A stretch of 64,000 nucleotides of DNA from Oscillospiraceae bacterium (GTDB lineage Bacteria > Bacillota > Clostridia > Oscillospirales > CAG-272): positions 1 through 64,000 of the forward strand of contig SVRY01000008.1 of NCBI GenBank assembly GCA_015064585.1. Direction: 5' to 3'. This document shows, one piece after another, positions 54,311 to 61,485 of this stretch. A program made the position numbers and the translations under genes. The notes beneath the pieces were generated by a model, which saw only the letters and a list, made by a program, of their open reading frames with translations, was not told where the DNA came from and searched no databases. Within the stretch, counting starts at the first letter, position 1, and the number at the start of each line of letters is the position of its first letter.

Positions 54311-56140
54311 TTATTTTTTCTTTTCTTTCAAAAAACGAACGATCGTTTCTGCAATTTCGCGGTTGATTCCTTTGACCGAAGCAATCTCTTCTACACTTGC
54401 CTGTTTTACGCCCGCTAAACCGCCAAAAGTTTTTAAAATCAGCGCCGCTTTCTTTTCGCCCACCCCGGGCACATCGCATAAAATGGATCGGCTCAATGTC
54501 TTACGCTTGCCCTGCATCATTCTGCCCACCGTATAGCGGTGAACTTCCTCCTGAATGCGGTATATCAAAGAAAACACACTCTGCTCTCCCGCTATGGATA
54601 TCTCTCCTGTCCCATCGGTGATACATCTTGTTTTATGATATTCATCCTTCACCATACCGAAAACAGGCAAGATGACACCCTCTTCCTGCAAAACAGCTTT
54701 CACCGCCGTAACATGACCCTTACCGCCATCCAGCAATAGCAGATCAGGAAGCGGCCAGCTTTCTTTATGACGCAGGCGGCGGCGAATACACTCTGCCATG
54801 GCATAGTAGTCATCCTGTCCCGCCATTTCGGGAAATTTAAAGGTGCGGTAACCGCTTTTGTCGGGTTTACCATCGGTAAAGCGAATTAGCCCTGCAGTGA
54901 TCTGCTCATTACCCAAATTGGAGATATCTACCGACTCAATGGTTTCGGGCACCGACGCAAGTCCCAAAAGACAGGACAGTGTAGCCAGCGCCGTATTTCC
55001 CTTTTCATTTTGACGGATATACTCGGCGGCATGCTCCTTGGCGCTCTCGTGCATCAGTTCGCAAATCGCCTTTTTATCTCCGCGCTTTGGTTCATGAATT
55101 TCTGTGTGTACGCCCAGTGAAACCAGATATTCCGAAAACAACGCACCGTTTTCAGCACACACCCCGAATCCTAAGCAAATTTGGGGCGGAATATCGGTAT
55201 GTCTTTGATACAATCGGCACAGGAAATCCATCAGATCCTCTTCTTCCAAAATCTGATCGGCACCGAACACATGATATTCACGGTCGATCAGTACGCCGTC
55301 CCGAATATAACCCAGGCAAAGGCAGGAGCAAAGATCGCCTTGATACAGGGAAACAGCATCATAACGCGCCCCGGGTGCTCCTACCACCTTTTGTTTATCC
55401 TGCAGCCGTTCCAATGCCTTTAACCGATCTCGATAGCGGGCGGCAAGCTCAAAACGCAGATTCTCGGCGGCAAAGGTCATTCTTTCCTGCAGTACCGCTG
55501 CCGTTTTTCGGTAGTTTCCACGCAAGAATTCGGTAACATCCTCCATTAGCAAAGCGTACTCCTCGGTGGACACATTGCCCGTACAGGGTGCGACACACTG
55601 CCCGATCTGACTGTACAAACAAGGGCGTATTTTCCCAATTTCCTGCGGAAAACGATACTTACAACCGGGTATTCCAAAAATTCGCTTCACCGAATCCACG
55701 ATCTCATATGCCACAGAAATACCCGAATACGGTCCAAAATAGCGCGCCCCGTCTTCCTTACGCTCGCGAGTAACATAAATCTTAGGGTAAGCTTCTTTAA
55801 TGGGCATACGGATATAGGGATAGCTTTTCCCATCTTTCAGGCGGATGTTATATTTTGGTTGATATAATTTGATCAGCTTGTTTTCCAGCGCCAAGGCTTC
55901 GATCTCACTGTCAGTGGGCATCCAATCAAAATCTTTGACCGACATGACCATTCGCAGAGTCTTGAGATTATGCCGCTCAATTCCCTGAAAATAGCTGGAC
56001 ACTCTATTCCTTAGTGCTTTGCTTTTGCCGACATAGATTACCTTACCGTCGCTGTTTTTCATGAGATATACACCGGGACGCAGGGGCAATGCCGCCGCTT
56101 TTTCCCGAAGAGATCTCAATCTTTGTTCTTTTTCATTCAT
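54311..56140 (-). CDS. uvrC: excinuclease ABC subunit C
   Basis: 609 residues. GIY-YIG nuclease (PGVYLMKNSDGKVIYVGKSKALRNRV), UVR/UvrB-binding region (about 195-235), RNase H-like endonuclease (SVDISNLGNEQITAG; LLLDGGKGH) and C-terminal helix-hairpin-helix motifs (LCDVPGVGEKKAALILKTF). It cuts on both sides of a lesion. First gene of the uvrC-rsmD-coaD run. Confidence 0.98.
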   Translation of the reverse strand: MNEKEQRLRSLREKAAALPLRPGVYLMKNSDGKVIYVGKSKALRNRVSSYFQGIERHNLKTLRMVMSVKDFDWMPTDSEIEALALENKLIKLYQPKYNIRLKDGKSYPYIRMPIKEAYPKIYVTRERKEDGARYFGPYSGISVAYEIVDSVKRIFGIPGCKYRFPQEIGKIRPCLYSQIGQCVAPCTGNVSTEEYALLMEDVTEFLRGNYRKTAAVLQERMTFAAENLRFELAARYRDRLKALERLQDKQKVVGAPGARYDAVSLYQGDLCSCLCLGYIRDGVLIDREYHVFGADQILEEEDLMDFLCRLYQRHTDIPPQICLGFGVCAENGALFSEYLVSLGVHTEIHEPKRGDKKAICELMHESAKEHAAEYIRQNEKGNTALATLSCLLGLASVPETIESVDISNLGNEQITAGLIRFTDGKPDKSGYRTFKFPEMAGQDDYYAMAECIRRRLRHKESWPLPDLLLLDGGKGHVTAVKAVLQEEGVILPVFGMVKDEYHKTRCITDGTGEISIAGEQSVFSLIYRIQEEVHRYTVGRMMQGKRKTLSRSILCDVPGVGEKKAALILKTFGGLAGVKQASVEEIASVKGINREIAETIVRFLKEKKK

Positions 56141-56190
56141 TGTAAAGGTTCCTTTTTATACAAAAAAGCCGCAACTCTTCTTACCGAATC

Positions 56191-56219
56191 AGTATACCAT
56201 CCTCTCTGCGATTTGTCAA
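56191..56219 (-). promoter_or_regulatory. sigma-A promoter of uvrC-rsmD-coaD
   Basis: Minus strand: TTGACA (56219-56214), 17-base spacer, TATACT (56196-56191), 51 bases before the ATG. No SOS box was recognised. Confidence 0.88.
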
Positions 56220-56281
56220 GGAAAGAGCACCAAACTTGACATCCGTCAAAAGCCAAAAATTTTGGCAAGACGGCGAAAATG

Positions 56282-56312
56282 AAAAAGAGCAGCGATCTTT
56301 GATCATCTGCTC
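56282..56312 (-). terminator. Rho-independent terminator of the HPr gene
   Basis: Stem GAGCAG / CTGCTC (56287-56292, 56307-56312) with an inner GATC-AAA-GATC, then T5 on the minus strand; 15 bases after the HPr stop. Confidence 0.75.
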
Positions 56313-56327
56313 AAAATTCATATTGCG

Positions 56328-56591
56328 TTATTTTTCAAGTTCATTCTCGATCAAATTGCAAAGGCTATCTACTGCCGCCTCTTCATCCGATCCGTCCGCA
56401 ATCAGTGTAACAACAGTATCTTTTTTGACGCCCATAGACAGAACACCAAGCAGACTCTTGGCATCCACTCTTCTTTCATCCCTTTCGATCCAAATGGTCG
56501 AACGAAAACTGTTCGCCTTCTGAATGAAAAAGGTTGCCGGTCTTGCATGCAATCCAACTGTATTACAAATCTTGATTTCTCTGGATACCAT
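56328..56591 (-). CDS. HPr family phosphocarrier protein
   Basis: 87 residues from ATG 56591 after GGGAGGAAAC. His15 in VGLHARPAT is the PEP-dependent phosphorylation site, and Ser46 in AKSLLGVLSMG is the HPr-kinase site of Gram-positive HPr, so both transport and catabolite-repression roles are possible. Crh, which lacks His15, is excluded. No enzyme I or PTS permease is nearby. It has its own promoter and terminator. Confidence 0.94.
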   Translation of the reverse strand: MVSREIKICNTVGLHARPATFFIQKANSFRSTIWIERDERRVDAKSLLGVLSMGVKKDTVVTLIADGSDEEAAVDSLCNLIENELEK

Positions 56592-56648
56592 GTTTCCTCC
56601 CAATCAGCAAATCTTCACATTCTCTTTGCTTGTATTATAAACTATCAC

Positions 56649-56702
56649 CAAAGATTTATTATAATCTTTGTACATTATAGCAAATTCCAGTGAAAAAATC
56701 AA
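56649..56702 (-). promoter_or_regulatory. HPr promoter with a palindrome at the transcription start
   Basis: Minus strand: TTGATT (56702-56697), 17-base spacer, TATAAT (56679-56674). A perfect inverted repeat CAAAGATT-6-AATCTTTG (56649-56670) begins four bases after the -10 and covers the likely start site. It could be a repressor operator or a hairpin at the 5' end of the mRNA. Confidence 0.7.
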
Positions 56703-56755
56703 TACCTTTCCAAATATTTTCCGCTTTGCCTATACAGAGAGAAAAATGATGAAAT

Positions 56756-57214
56756 TTATTGTCCGTTTTCTACAATATCATTGATATAAAGTTGAACCGG
56801 TTGCCCGAAATTCAGTGAAACATAGGTATTGACCCTAAGCAATTCCCCATCAGATGTGTAAAAAACGCCCTTGAGATCTTCATATCCCTTCACCTGCATA
56901 TCACCGCTGACCGAAACATACTTATTTATTGTATCGCCAAAGGTTTCGCTTGAAATGGTTATTTGATGAACATTGGTGATTTTGCCCAGTTTTTCTCCCT
57001 TTTCGGTATAAAGCGTTTTATCCGCCTCAATCTGTTGGGCATCCTTTTCAGAAACCACCACAGTGAAGAACACCGTTCTTTCTTCGATATTTTTGCTATG
57101 GCGTCTGTCCAGCAGGATTCTGCCTGTCAATCCAAACAGCAAAAGAATGATGAAAAGAATGATCGCGACATCCAACACATTAAAACGCACTTTTTTCTTG
57201 GTTTTCTTCGCCAT
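56756..57214 (-). CDS. DUF4330 family protein (second copy)
   Basis: 152 residues from ATG 57214 after GGAGGTGATC, overlapping the previous stop (TAATG). A basic N-terminus, one membrane helix (about 13-34, LDVAIILFIILLLFGLTG) and an outside domain with KLGKITNVHQI and a repeated beta pattern match DUF4330. Function is unknown; family members are often beside polysaccharide genes. It is a diverged paralog of the gene before it. Confidence 0.8.
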   Translation of the reverse strand: MAKKTKKKVRFNVLDVAIILFIILLLFGLTGRILLDRRHSKNIEERTVFFTVVVSEKDAQQIEADKTLYTEKGEKLGKITNVHQITISSETFGDTINKYVSVSGDMQVKGYEDLKGVFYTSDGELLRVNTYVSLNFGQPVQLYINDIVENGQ

Positions 57215-57708
57215 TATTTGATCACCTCCGACACACGAATACAGGTTCCGCAAAGAGCAAATTCATTGCTCAAAAGATCCAAAACACTGTCGGTCGTCAG
57301 CGTCATACCGTCTACTCGGTAACTGCCATCCTTCATGCGCACAGCCTTCGTGCCGATGGTTACGGTAATGTAGTAAACTTCTTCATCCTTCACCACTCTG
57401 TCTTCGACGATCACGCTGCGTTTTTTGGTGCTGACATCACTGCATCCGACCACGGTGCCCATTTTTACATTATCCTCAGTGTATAGCTCTTGCCCCAGCA
57501 ACCGAGTGCTGTTCATATTTTCTCCCACATCCAAAATTTCTACACTGTATTCTAAATATACATCTTTGGTAGCTTCGCCCAACACAAAAAAGCGATACGC
57601 GAGAAATGCACCGATAATTAAAATAAGCAGAACGGTCAACATTACATCAATCAGATTCAATCCGCCTCTTTTTCTTGTTTTCTTTGGCTTTACAATTTCT
57701 TCACTCAC
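57214..57708 (-). CDS. DUF4330 family protein (first copy)
   Basis: 164 residues from a GTG start at 57708, preceded by GGAGGCGATC; upstream in-frame codons overlap the previous gene. A Lys/Arg-rich start (KPKKTRKRGGLNLID) leads into one membrane helix (about 18-42) and an outside domain with KMGTVVGCSDV and VDGMTLTTDSVLDLL. The GTG overlaps the end of the ligase-like gene. Likely a single-pass partner of that membrane protein. Confidence 0.8.
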   Translation of the reverse strand: MSEEIVKPKKTRKRGGLNLIDVMLTVLLILIIGAFLAYRFFVLGEATKDVYLEYSVEILDVGENMNSTRLLGQELYTEDNVKMGTVVGCSDVSTKKRSVIVEDRVVKDEEVYYITVTIGTKAVRMKDGSYRVDGMTLTTDSVLDLLSNEFALCGTCIRVSEVIK

Positions 57709-59692
57709 TAAGATCGCCTCCTTGCATAAAGATAGGGGAAAATTCAACATCGTGATCGGTTGCGGCTTCCAACAAAACCGCACTCTTTCGCATGGTACGG
57801 CCAATCCCCATGGTAAAGCCGTAGATCAAACAAAACATCAAAAGTACACCGGCACTGTTAAAGACCGGCAGTCTGGCGCCAATGAACAGTACGCCAAAGA
57901 CCGCTGTATAACAAGCACTCATAATGGGCTGCAACCGCGGACTTGCACTGCGATTGCGAATGGTCGATACCGTCGCATATCCAATAAGCAACAATATTGC
58001 CAGTACCAAAGTCAAAAATCCGATCATTCCCAAAGAGGAAAGTGCCATGGTGTAAAGATTGCTTCCCTGCACCTGCCCAAATCCCAGACCTGTATAATAG
58101 CGTGTTGCAGAGTCCAAGAAGATGTGCTTGAATTCGCTCAAGCCCTCCATGATCCGATTGCCCGAATCGGAGAAATAATTGATAAAAACCTGTGTGTAGT
58201 TTCGAGGCAGCAGAAAAACAAATGCCAAAACACCCAAAGTTCCAAAGAATAAAATAGTCAACAAATGGCGGGGATTACGCATCAAAAGGTACATCGCCAC
58301 CAGCAACACACCGACGATCATCACTGTGCGGGATTCCGTCAACACAAAACAGCCGAAAATCAGCAGTGCGTACACAAAATAACAAAATTTTGCCCGCATC
58401 TTTTTAGATAAATAAAAAGCAGACATGACAAAGGGGAAAATCAAGAACAAATACAGTCCTGCATGATCCCGTGTACCGAAATTGTTAAGCACTCGGTCGA
58501 AAAAAACAGATACGGGAATATCGCGCAAAACCCATTTGGGCACATACAAAATCGCCACATCTGCCGTCACCGCCAACACTGTGATCAAGGAAGATATCAT
58601 CAGCGAACGCTGAAAACGAAATGCCACGCCATGACTGCGAAGCAGATGCGAACCGGTCACCGCCACCAGACAGAATAAAATTGACATACAGGCATATCCG
58701 ATATCACTGCGGTTGACTACGCAATTAGTAAAAATCAACAACGCTAAAATCAGCATTGCCCAGTCAGCAGTTGTCAATCTCAAACTGCGCTTACCACGAA
58801 GCAGTTTGACCATGAAGGAAAAGACCACCAAAAATGCCAGTGAACATAATTGATAGGGGGTAAGCAACGGCAGGAAAACACAAAGCAGCATCAACCCCGC
58901 TTCGGGCGCTGTCATAACCACCGTAATCAAAAGAACAATGAACACTGTCATCGGAATAAGATACGGATTGACAAATCGTACAATGACCGCACTTCCCACG
59001 CCTATCAAAAGCGATAGCATAGATACAAAACCGCCATGCTGCCGATCGGCATTGTTTCGTCGGATACTGACAGGGTCCAATCCCAAAAAACCGCACAAAA
59101 TGCTTTGTCCGAATCGGCTTTTAACCACCACTGTCGAAAGCGGCTGGTTTTCCGCAAACAAAAGAGGAAGCGACAAGAATATCAGCACAATGCCGGGAAT
59201 CATCATGGGAAGTTCCAATATGTCAAGGGATAGTGTAATATTTGTCCCTTGCAGAAAGAGAGTGATCGCCGCCATACCGCACATGGTAAGCCCCGCCATA
59301 AACAGCATAATGCCGTAATAGATAATGGGAAGCGTATACATAAAATTCAGCATACGAAAGATCAGATCCAACACGCGGCTGTTTTCCACATTGGCGGCAA
59401 ATCTGCGTTTGGTAGGAGCCACCAACCATTTTTGCATGCGTGAAGCACCGTGCGCAAACATACTGCCCGGGGCTTTGCGGCGTGCACGCTCATCCAAACA
59501 CCCCAAAAAACAAAGTGCTTTTACAGGAAGACTTTCACGCACCTTCTCGGGCAAACGATCAAGCCCTGTCAAAAGAGCGCGTATCGGGTGTCTGCGTTTT
59601 TTCGGTTGCTTGCGTTTCTTTTCTGCCTTTTCTTTTTCGGCATTCTCTGCGGTCGTATCCTGCATGTTTGCGGTTTCTTTTTCGGTAGACAT
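57701..59692 (-). CDS. O-antigen ligase/polymerase-like membrane protein
   Basis: 663 residues. A ~110-residue charged cytoplasmic N-terminus (EKEKAEKKRKQPKKRRHP) is followed by two helices, a gap, and roughly ten more helices with the Wzy/WaaL-type pattern: SDIGYACMSILFC, NNFGTRDHAGLYLFLIFPF, TESRTVMIVGVLL and a loop with RYYTGLGFGQVQGSNLYTMAL. Members join or polymerise surface glycans on the outer membrane face (here the cell membrane). Two DUF4330 genes follow with overlaps. AAAGGAGGAAAG ribosome site, 36 bases after trmD. Confidence 0.8.
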   Translation of the reverse strand: MSTEKETANMQDTTAENAEKEKAEKKRKQPKKRRHPIRALLTGLDRLPEKVRESLPVKALCFLGCLDERARRKAPGSMFAHGASRMQKWLVAPTKRRFAANVENSRVLDLIFRMLNFMYTLPIIYYGIMLFMAGLTMCGMAAITLFLQGTNITLSLDILELPMMIPGIVLIFLSLPLLFAENQPLSTVVVKSRFGQSILCGFLGLDPVSIRRNNADRQHGGFVSMLSLLIGVGSAVIVRFVNPYLIPMTVFIVLLITVVMTAPEAGLMLLCVFLPLLTPYQLCSLAFLVVFSFMVKLLRGKRSLRLTTADWAMLILALLIFTNCVVNRSDIGYACMSILFCLVAVTGSHLLRSHGVAFRFQRSLMISSLITVLAVTADVAILYVPKWVLRDIPVSVFFDRVLNNFGTRDHAGLYLFLIFPFVMSAFYLSKKMRAKFCYFVYALLIFGCFVLTESRTVMIVGVLLVAMYLLMRNPRHLLTILFFGTLGVLAFVFLLPRNYTQVFINYFSDSGNRIMEGLSEFKHIFLDSATRYYTGLGFGQVQGSNLYTMALSSLGMIGFLTLVLAILLLIGYATVSTIRNRSASPRLQPIMSACYTAVFGVLFIGARLPVFNSAGVLLMFCLIYGFTMGIGRTMRKSAVLLEAATDHDVEFSPIFMQGGDLSE

Positions 59693-59728
59693 TCGCTTTC
59701 CTCCTTTCTCTATACGATCTTTTAAAAA

Positions 59729-60403
59729 TTACAGAAGATCGGGACGCAGTTTCTTTGTCAGCATCAATGCCTGTTCATAGCGCCATTTATCGATCAATTT
59801 ATGATTACCCGAAAGCAGCACCTTCGGTACTGCCATATCCCGAAATACTTCGGGATGGGTATACTGCGGATATTCCAGCATTCCGCAGGAAATACTTTCT
59901 ATCTCATGACAGACCGAATCGGCAAGCACACCCGGGATGAGTCTTGCCACGCTGTCGATCAACACACAGGCAGGCAGTTCTCCGCCGGTGAGCACAAAAT
60001 CGCCGATGGATATCTCTTCATCACATACAAGGTCAATGGCACGCTGATCAATACCCTCATAATGACCGCAAAGCAGGATCAGTCTGTCATACCCCGCCAA
60101 TTCTGCGGCTTTTTTTTGGTCAAATACCTTTCCCTTGGGAGAAAGATATATAGTACGGGTGCTTCCCTTTGCCATTTCCTTCACCGCTTCGTGACAGGCA
60201 ACCACGGGGGGAGCACTCATTAGCATTCCCTTTCCGCCGCCATAGGGCGTATCGTCCACACGGCGGTGCTTATCGGTGCTGTAATCGCGAATATTATGCG
60301 CATGCACCGAAACGATTCCCGCTTCAGCGGCACGCCCGATAATACTGGTGCCGCATACCGTCATGACCAGCTCGGGAAATAAGGTCAATACATCAAATCT
60401 CAT
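59729..60403 (-). CDS. trmD: tRNA (guanine-37-N1) methyltransferase TrmD
   Basis: 224 residues from ATG 60403 (MRFDVLTLFPE), overlapping rimM by 11 bases. SPOUT knot motifs: DDTPYGGGKGMLM, LCGHYEGIDQRAIDLV, SIGDFVLTGGELPA and GMLEYPQYTHPEVF. It makes m1G37 and prevents +1 frameshifting. A longer ORF start (60430) lies inside rimM without support. Confidence 0.97.
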   Translation of the reverse strand: MRFDVLTLFPELVMTVCGTSIIGRAAEAGIVSVHAHNIRDYSTDKHRRVDDTPYGGGKGMLMSAPPVVACHEAVKEMAKGSTRTIYLSPKGKVFDQKKAAELAGYDRLILLCGHYEGIDQRAIDLVCDEEISIGDFVLTGGELPACVLIDSVARLIPGVLADSVCHEIESISCGMLEYPQYTHPEVFRDMAVPKVLLSGNHKLIDKWRYEQALMLTKKLRPDLL

Positions 60404-60911
60404 CAAAAAAACCGGGGATCGGGGTGACAAAGATGCCTTTGTCAGGATCCACTTCCTTCACGAATTGCGGTACCACGGGAAGCAGCACCATACCGTTTTC
60501 GGTTTCTATCTCATAAAGCTGTCCCGCCGCACCGTTGTTTACATTTTTAAGTATACCGTATTCTTTTCCGCTGTCGGCATCCACCACAGGCAGTCCCAGA
60601 ATATCGGCTATGAAATAAGCCCCGGGCTCCAGCGGCAGATCTTCTCTTTTCGCGTATACGATCTCGCCCCGCAAAGAATTGGCATCCTCAAAACTATCAA
60701 TACCTTCAAAATGAAGCAGTACCATTCCTTTGAAAGGGGAGGCTTTTGTGATCTTAAAGGGAATATATTCCTTTCCCTTCTTACGGTAAAGCACCGACAG
60801 ATCCTTTGTCATGACCGAGAGATCGTCACACCAGCATTCGCTCTTGACATCTCCTCTCACACCGTGGGTATTTACAATCTTTCCCGCTTCCAGGTATTCA
60901 GCTCGCTTCAT
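60393..60911 (-). CDS. rimM: 16S rRNA maturation factor RimM
   Basis: 172 residues. N-terminal barrel (AGKIVNTHGVRGDVKSECW) and C-terminal PRC barrel (GAYFIADILGLPVVDADSGKEYGILKNV; LLPVVPQFVKEVD). It assists 30S head assembly through S19. Here it starts the operon; rpsP and ffh, its usual upstream partners, are absent, and rplS does not follow trmD. Confidence 0.96.
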   Translation of the reverse strand: MKRAEYLEAGKIVNTHGVRGDVKSECWCDDLSVMTKDLSVLYRKKGKEYIPFKITKASPFKGMVLLHFEGIDSFEDANSLRGEIVYAKREDLPLEPGAYFIADILGLPVVDADSGKEYGILKNVNNGAAGQLYEIETENGMVLLPVVPQFVKEVDPDKGIFVTPIPGFFDEI

Positions 60912-60954
60912 TACTATCTTCCTTTACATGTTAACAAAAATGCTTCTCTTTTTT

Positions 60955-60983
60955 ATTTTACCATAATATACTTAAAAAAACAA
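60955..60983 (-). promoter_or_regulatory. possible promoter of rimM-trmD-ligase-DUF4330 operon
   Basis: Minus strand: TTGTTT (60983-60978), 17-base spacer, TAAAAT (60960-60955), 44 bases before the ATG. The -35 is weak. Confidence 0.5.
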
Positions 60984-61023
60984 GTCTTTTTTAAAAAAAG
61001 CGATCAGATAGAAATAATAAGCC

Positions 61024-61054
61024 AAAAACCGCCTGTCAAAAAACAAGCGGCTTT
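61024..61054 (-). terminator. Rho-independent terminator of the XRE gene
   Basis: Minus strand: stem GCCGCTTG / CAGGCGGT with two G-U pairs, loop of about 8, then T5. It begins at the stop codon of the regulator gene. Confidence 0.7.
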
Positions 61055-61347
61055 CATAGTTCTATTGGTCCCTTTTCACGGTAACAGGCAATCACCTCAA
61101 CCACCGACGCGATCTGCCTGTCGGTCAGTCCGTCAACCGATACGGTTTTTTGCCCCGGCATTCCCAAAAGGTAATCGGTGGACACATGAAACAAGAGCGA
61201 GAGCTCCATGATATATTGGGTGGACGGCACGGAAATTCCCATTTCCCATGCATTCACACCGGAGCGTGTTACCCCCAGTCTTTTGGCAAGCTCGGACTGA
61301 GTGATCCCCATCTTTTCCCGCAGCATTCTGATCTTCTCCGCAACCAT
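61054..61347 (-). CDS. XRE-family helix-turn-helix repressor
   Basis: 97 residues from ATG 61347, seven bases after AAAGGTGG; a GTG two codons earlier is less likely. HTH at about 8-60: IRMLREKMGITQSELAKRLG, VTRSGVNAWEMGISVPS, then STDYLLGMP, typical of Cro/C1-type regulators. The C-terminal ~30 residues are not recognised. It is divergent from the ricin-CHAP gene and very likely binds the 15-bp inverted repeat between them, regulating both. Confidence 0.92.
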   Translation of the reverse strand: MVAEKIRMLREKMGITQSELAKRLGVTRSGVNAWEMGISVPSTQYIMELSLLFHVSTDYLLGMPGQKTVSVDGLTDRQIASVVEVIACYREKGPIEL

Positions 61348-61377
61348 GTTCACACCACCTTTACTTTACTTTATTTT

Positions 61378-61407
61378 AGTATAATCATTTTGATATTGCA
61401 TTATCAA
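61378..61407 (-). promoter_or_regulatory. promoter of the XRE repressor gene
   Basis: Minus strand: TTGATA (61407-61402), 18-base spacer, TATACT (61383-61378). Both elements lie within or touch the 61381-61416 inverted repeat, so bound repressor would block this promoter. Confidence 0.65.
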
Positions 61408-61416
61408 AATGATTAT
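61381..61416. promoter_or_regulatory. perfect 15-bp inverted repeat, candidate operator
   Basis: ATAATCATTTTGATA (61381-61395), spacer TTGCAT, TATCAAAATGATTAT (61402-61416). The arms match in all 15 positions. It covers the repressor's promoter and ends five bases before the -35 of the plus-strand promoter. Confidence 0.88.
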
Positions 61417-61421
61417 TGCAC

Positions 61422-61450
61422 TTGACAGCAATAATTTTACATGATATAAT
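61422..61450 (+). promoter_or_regulatory. consensus sigma-A promoter of the ricin-CHAP gene
   Basis: TTGACA (61422-61427), 17-base spacer, TATAAT (61445-61450): perfect consensus, 35 bases before the ATG. It is a strong promoter that would need the neighbouring repressor to be held off. Confidence 0.9.
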
Positions 61451-61485
61451 TAAAGAGAAATATATTATATCTAAGGAGAAAAACC

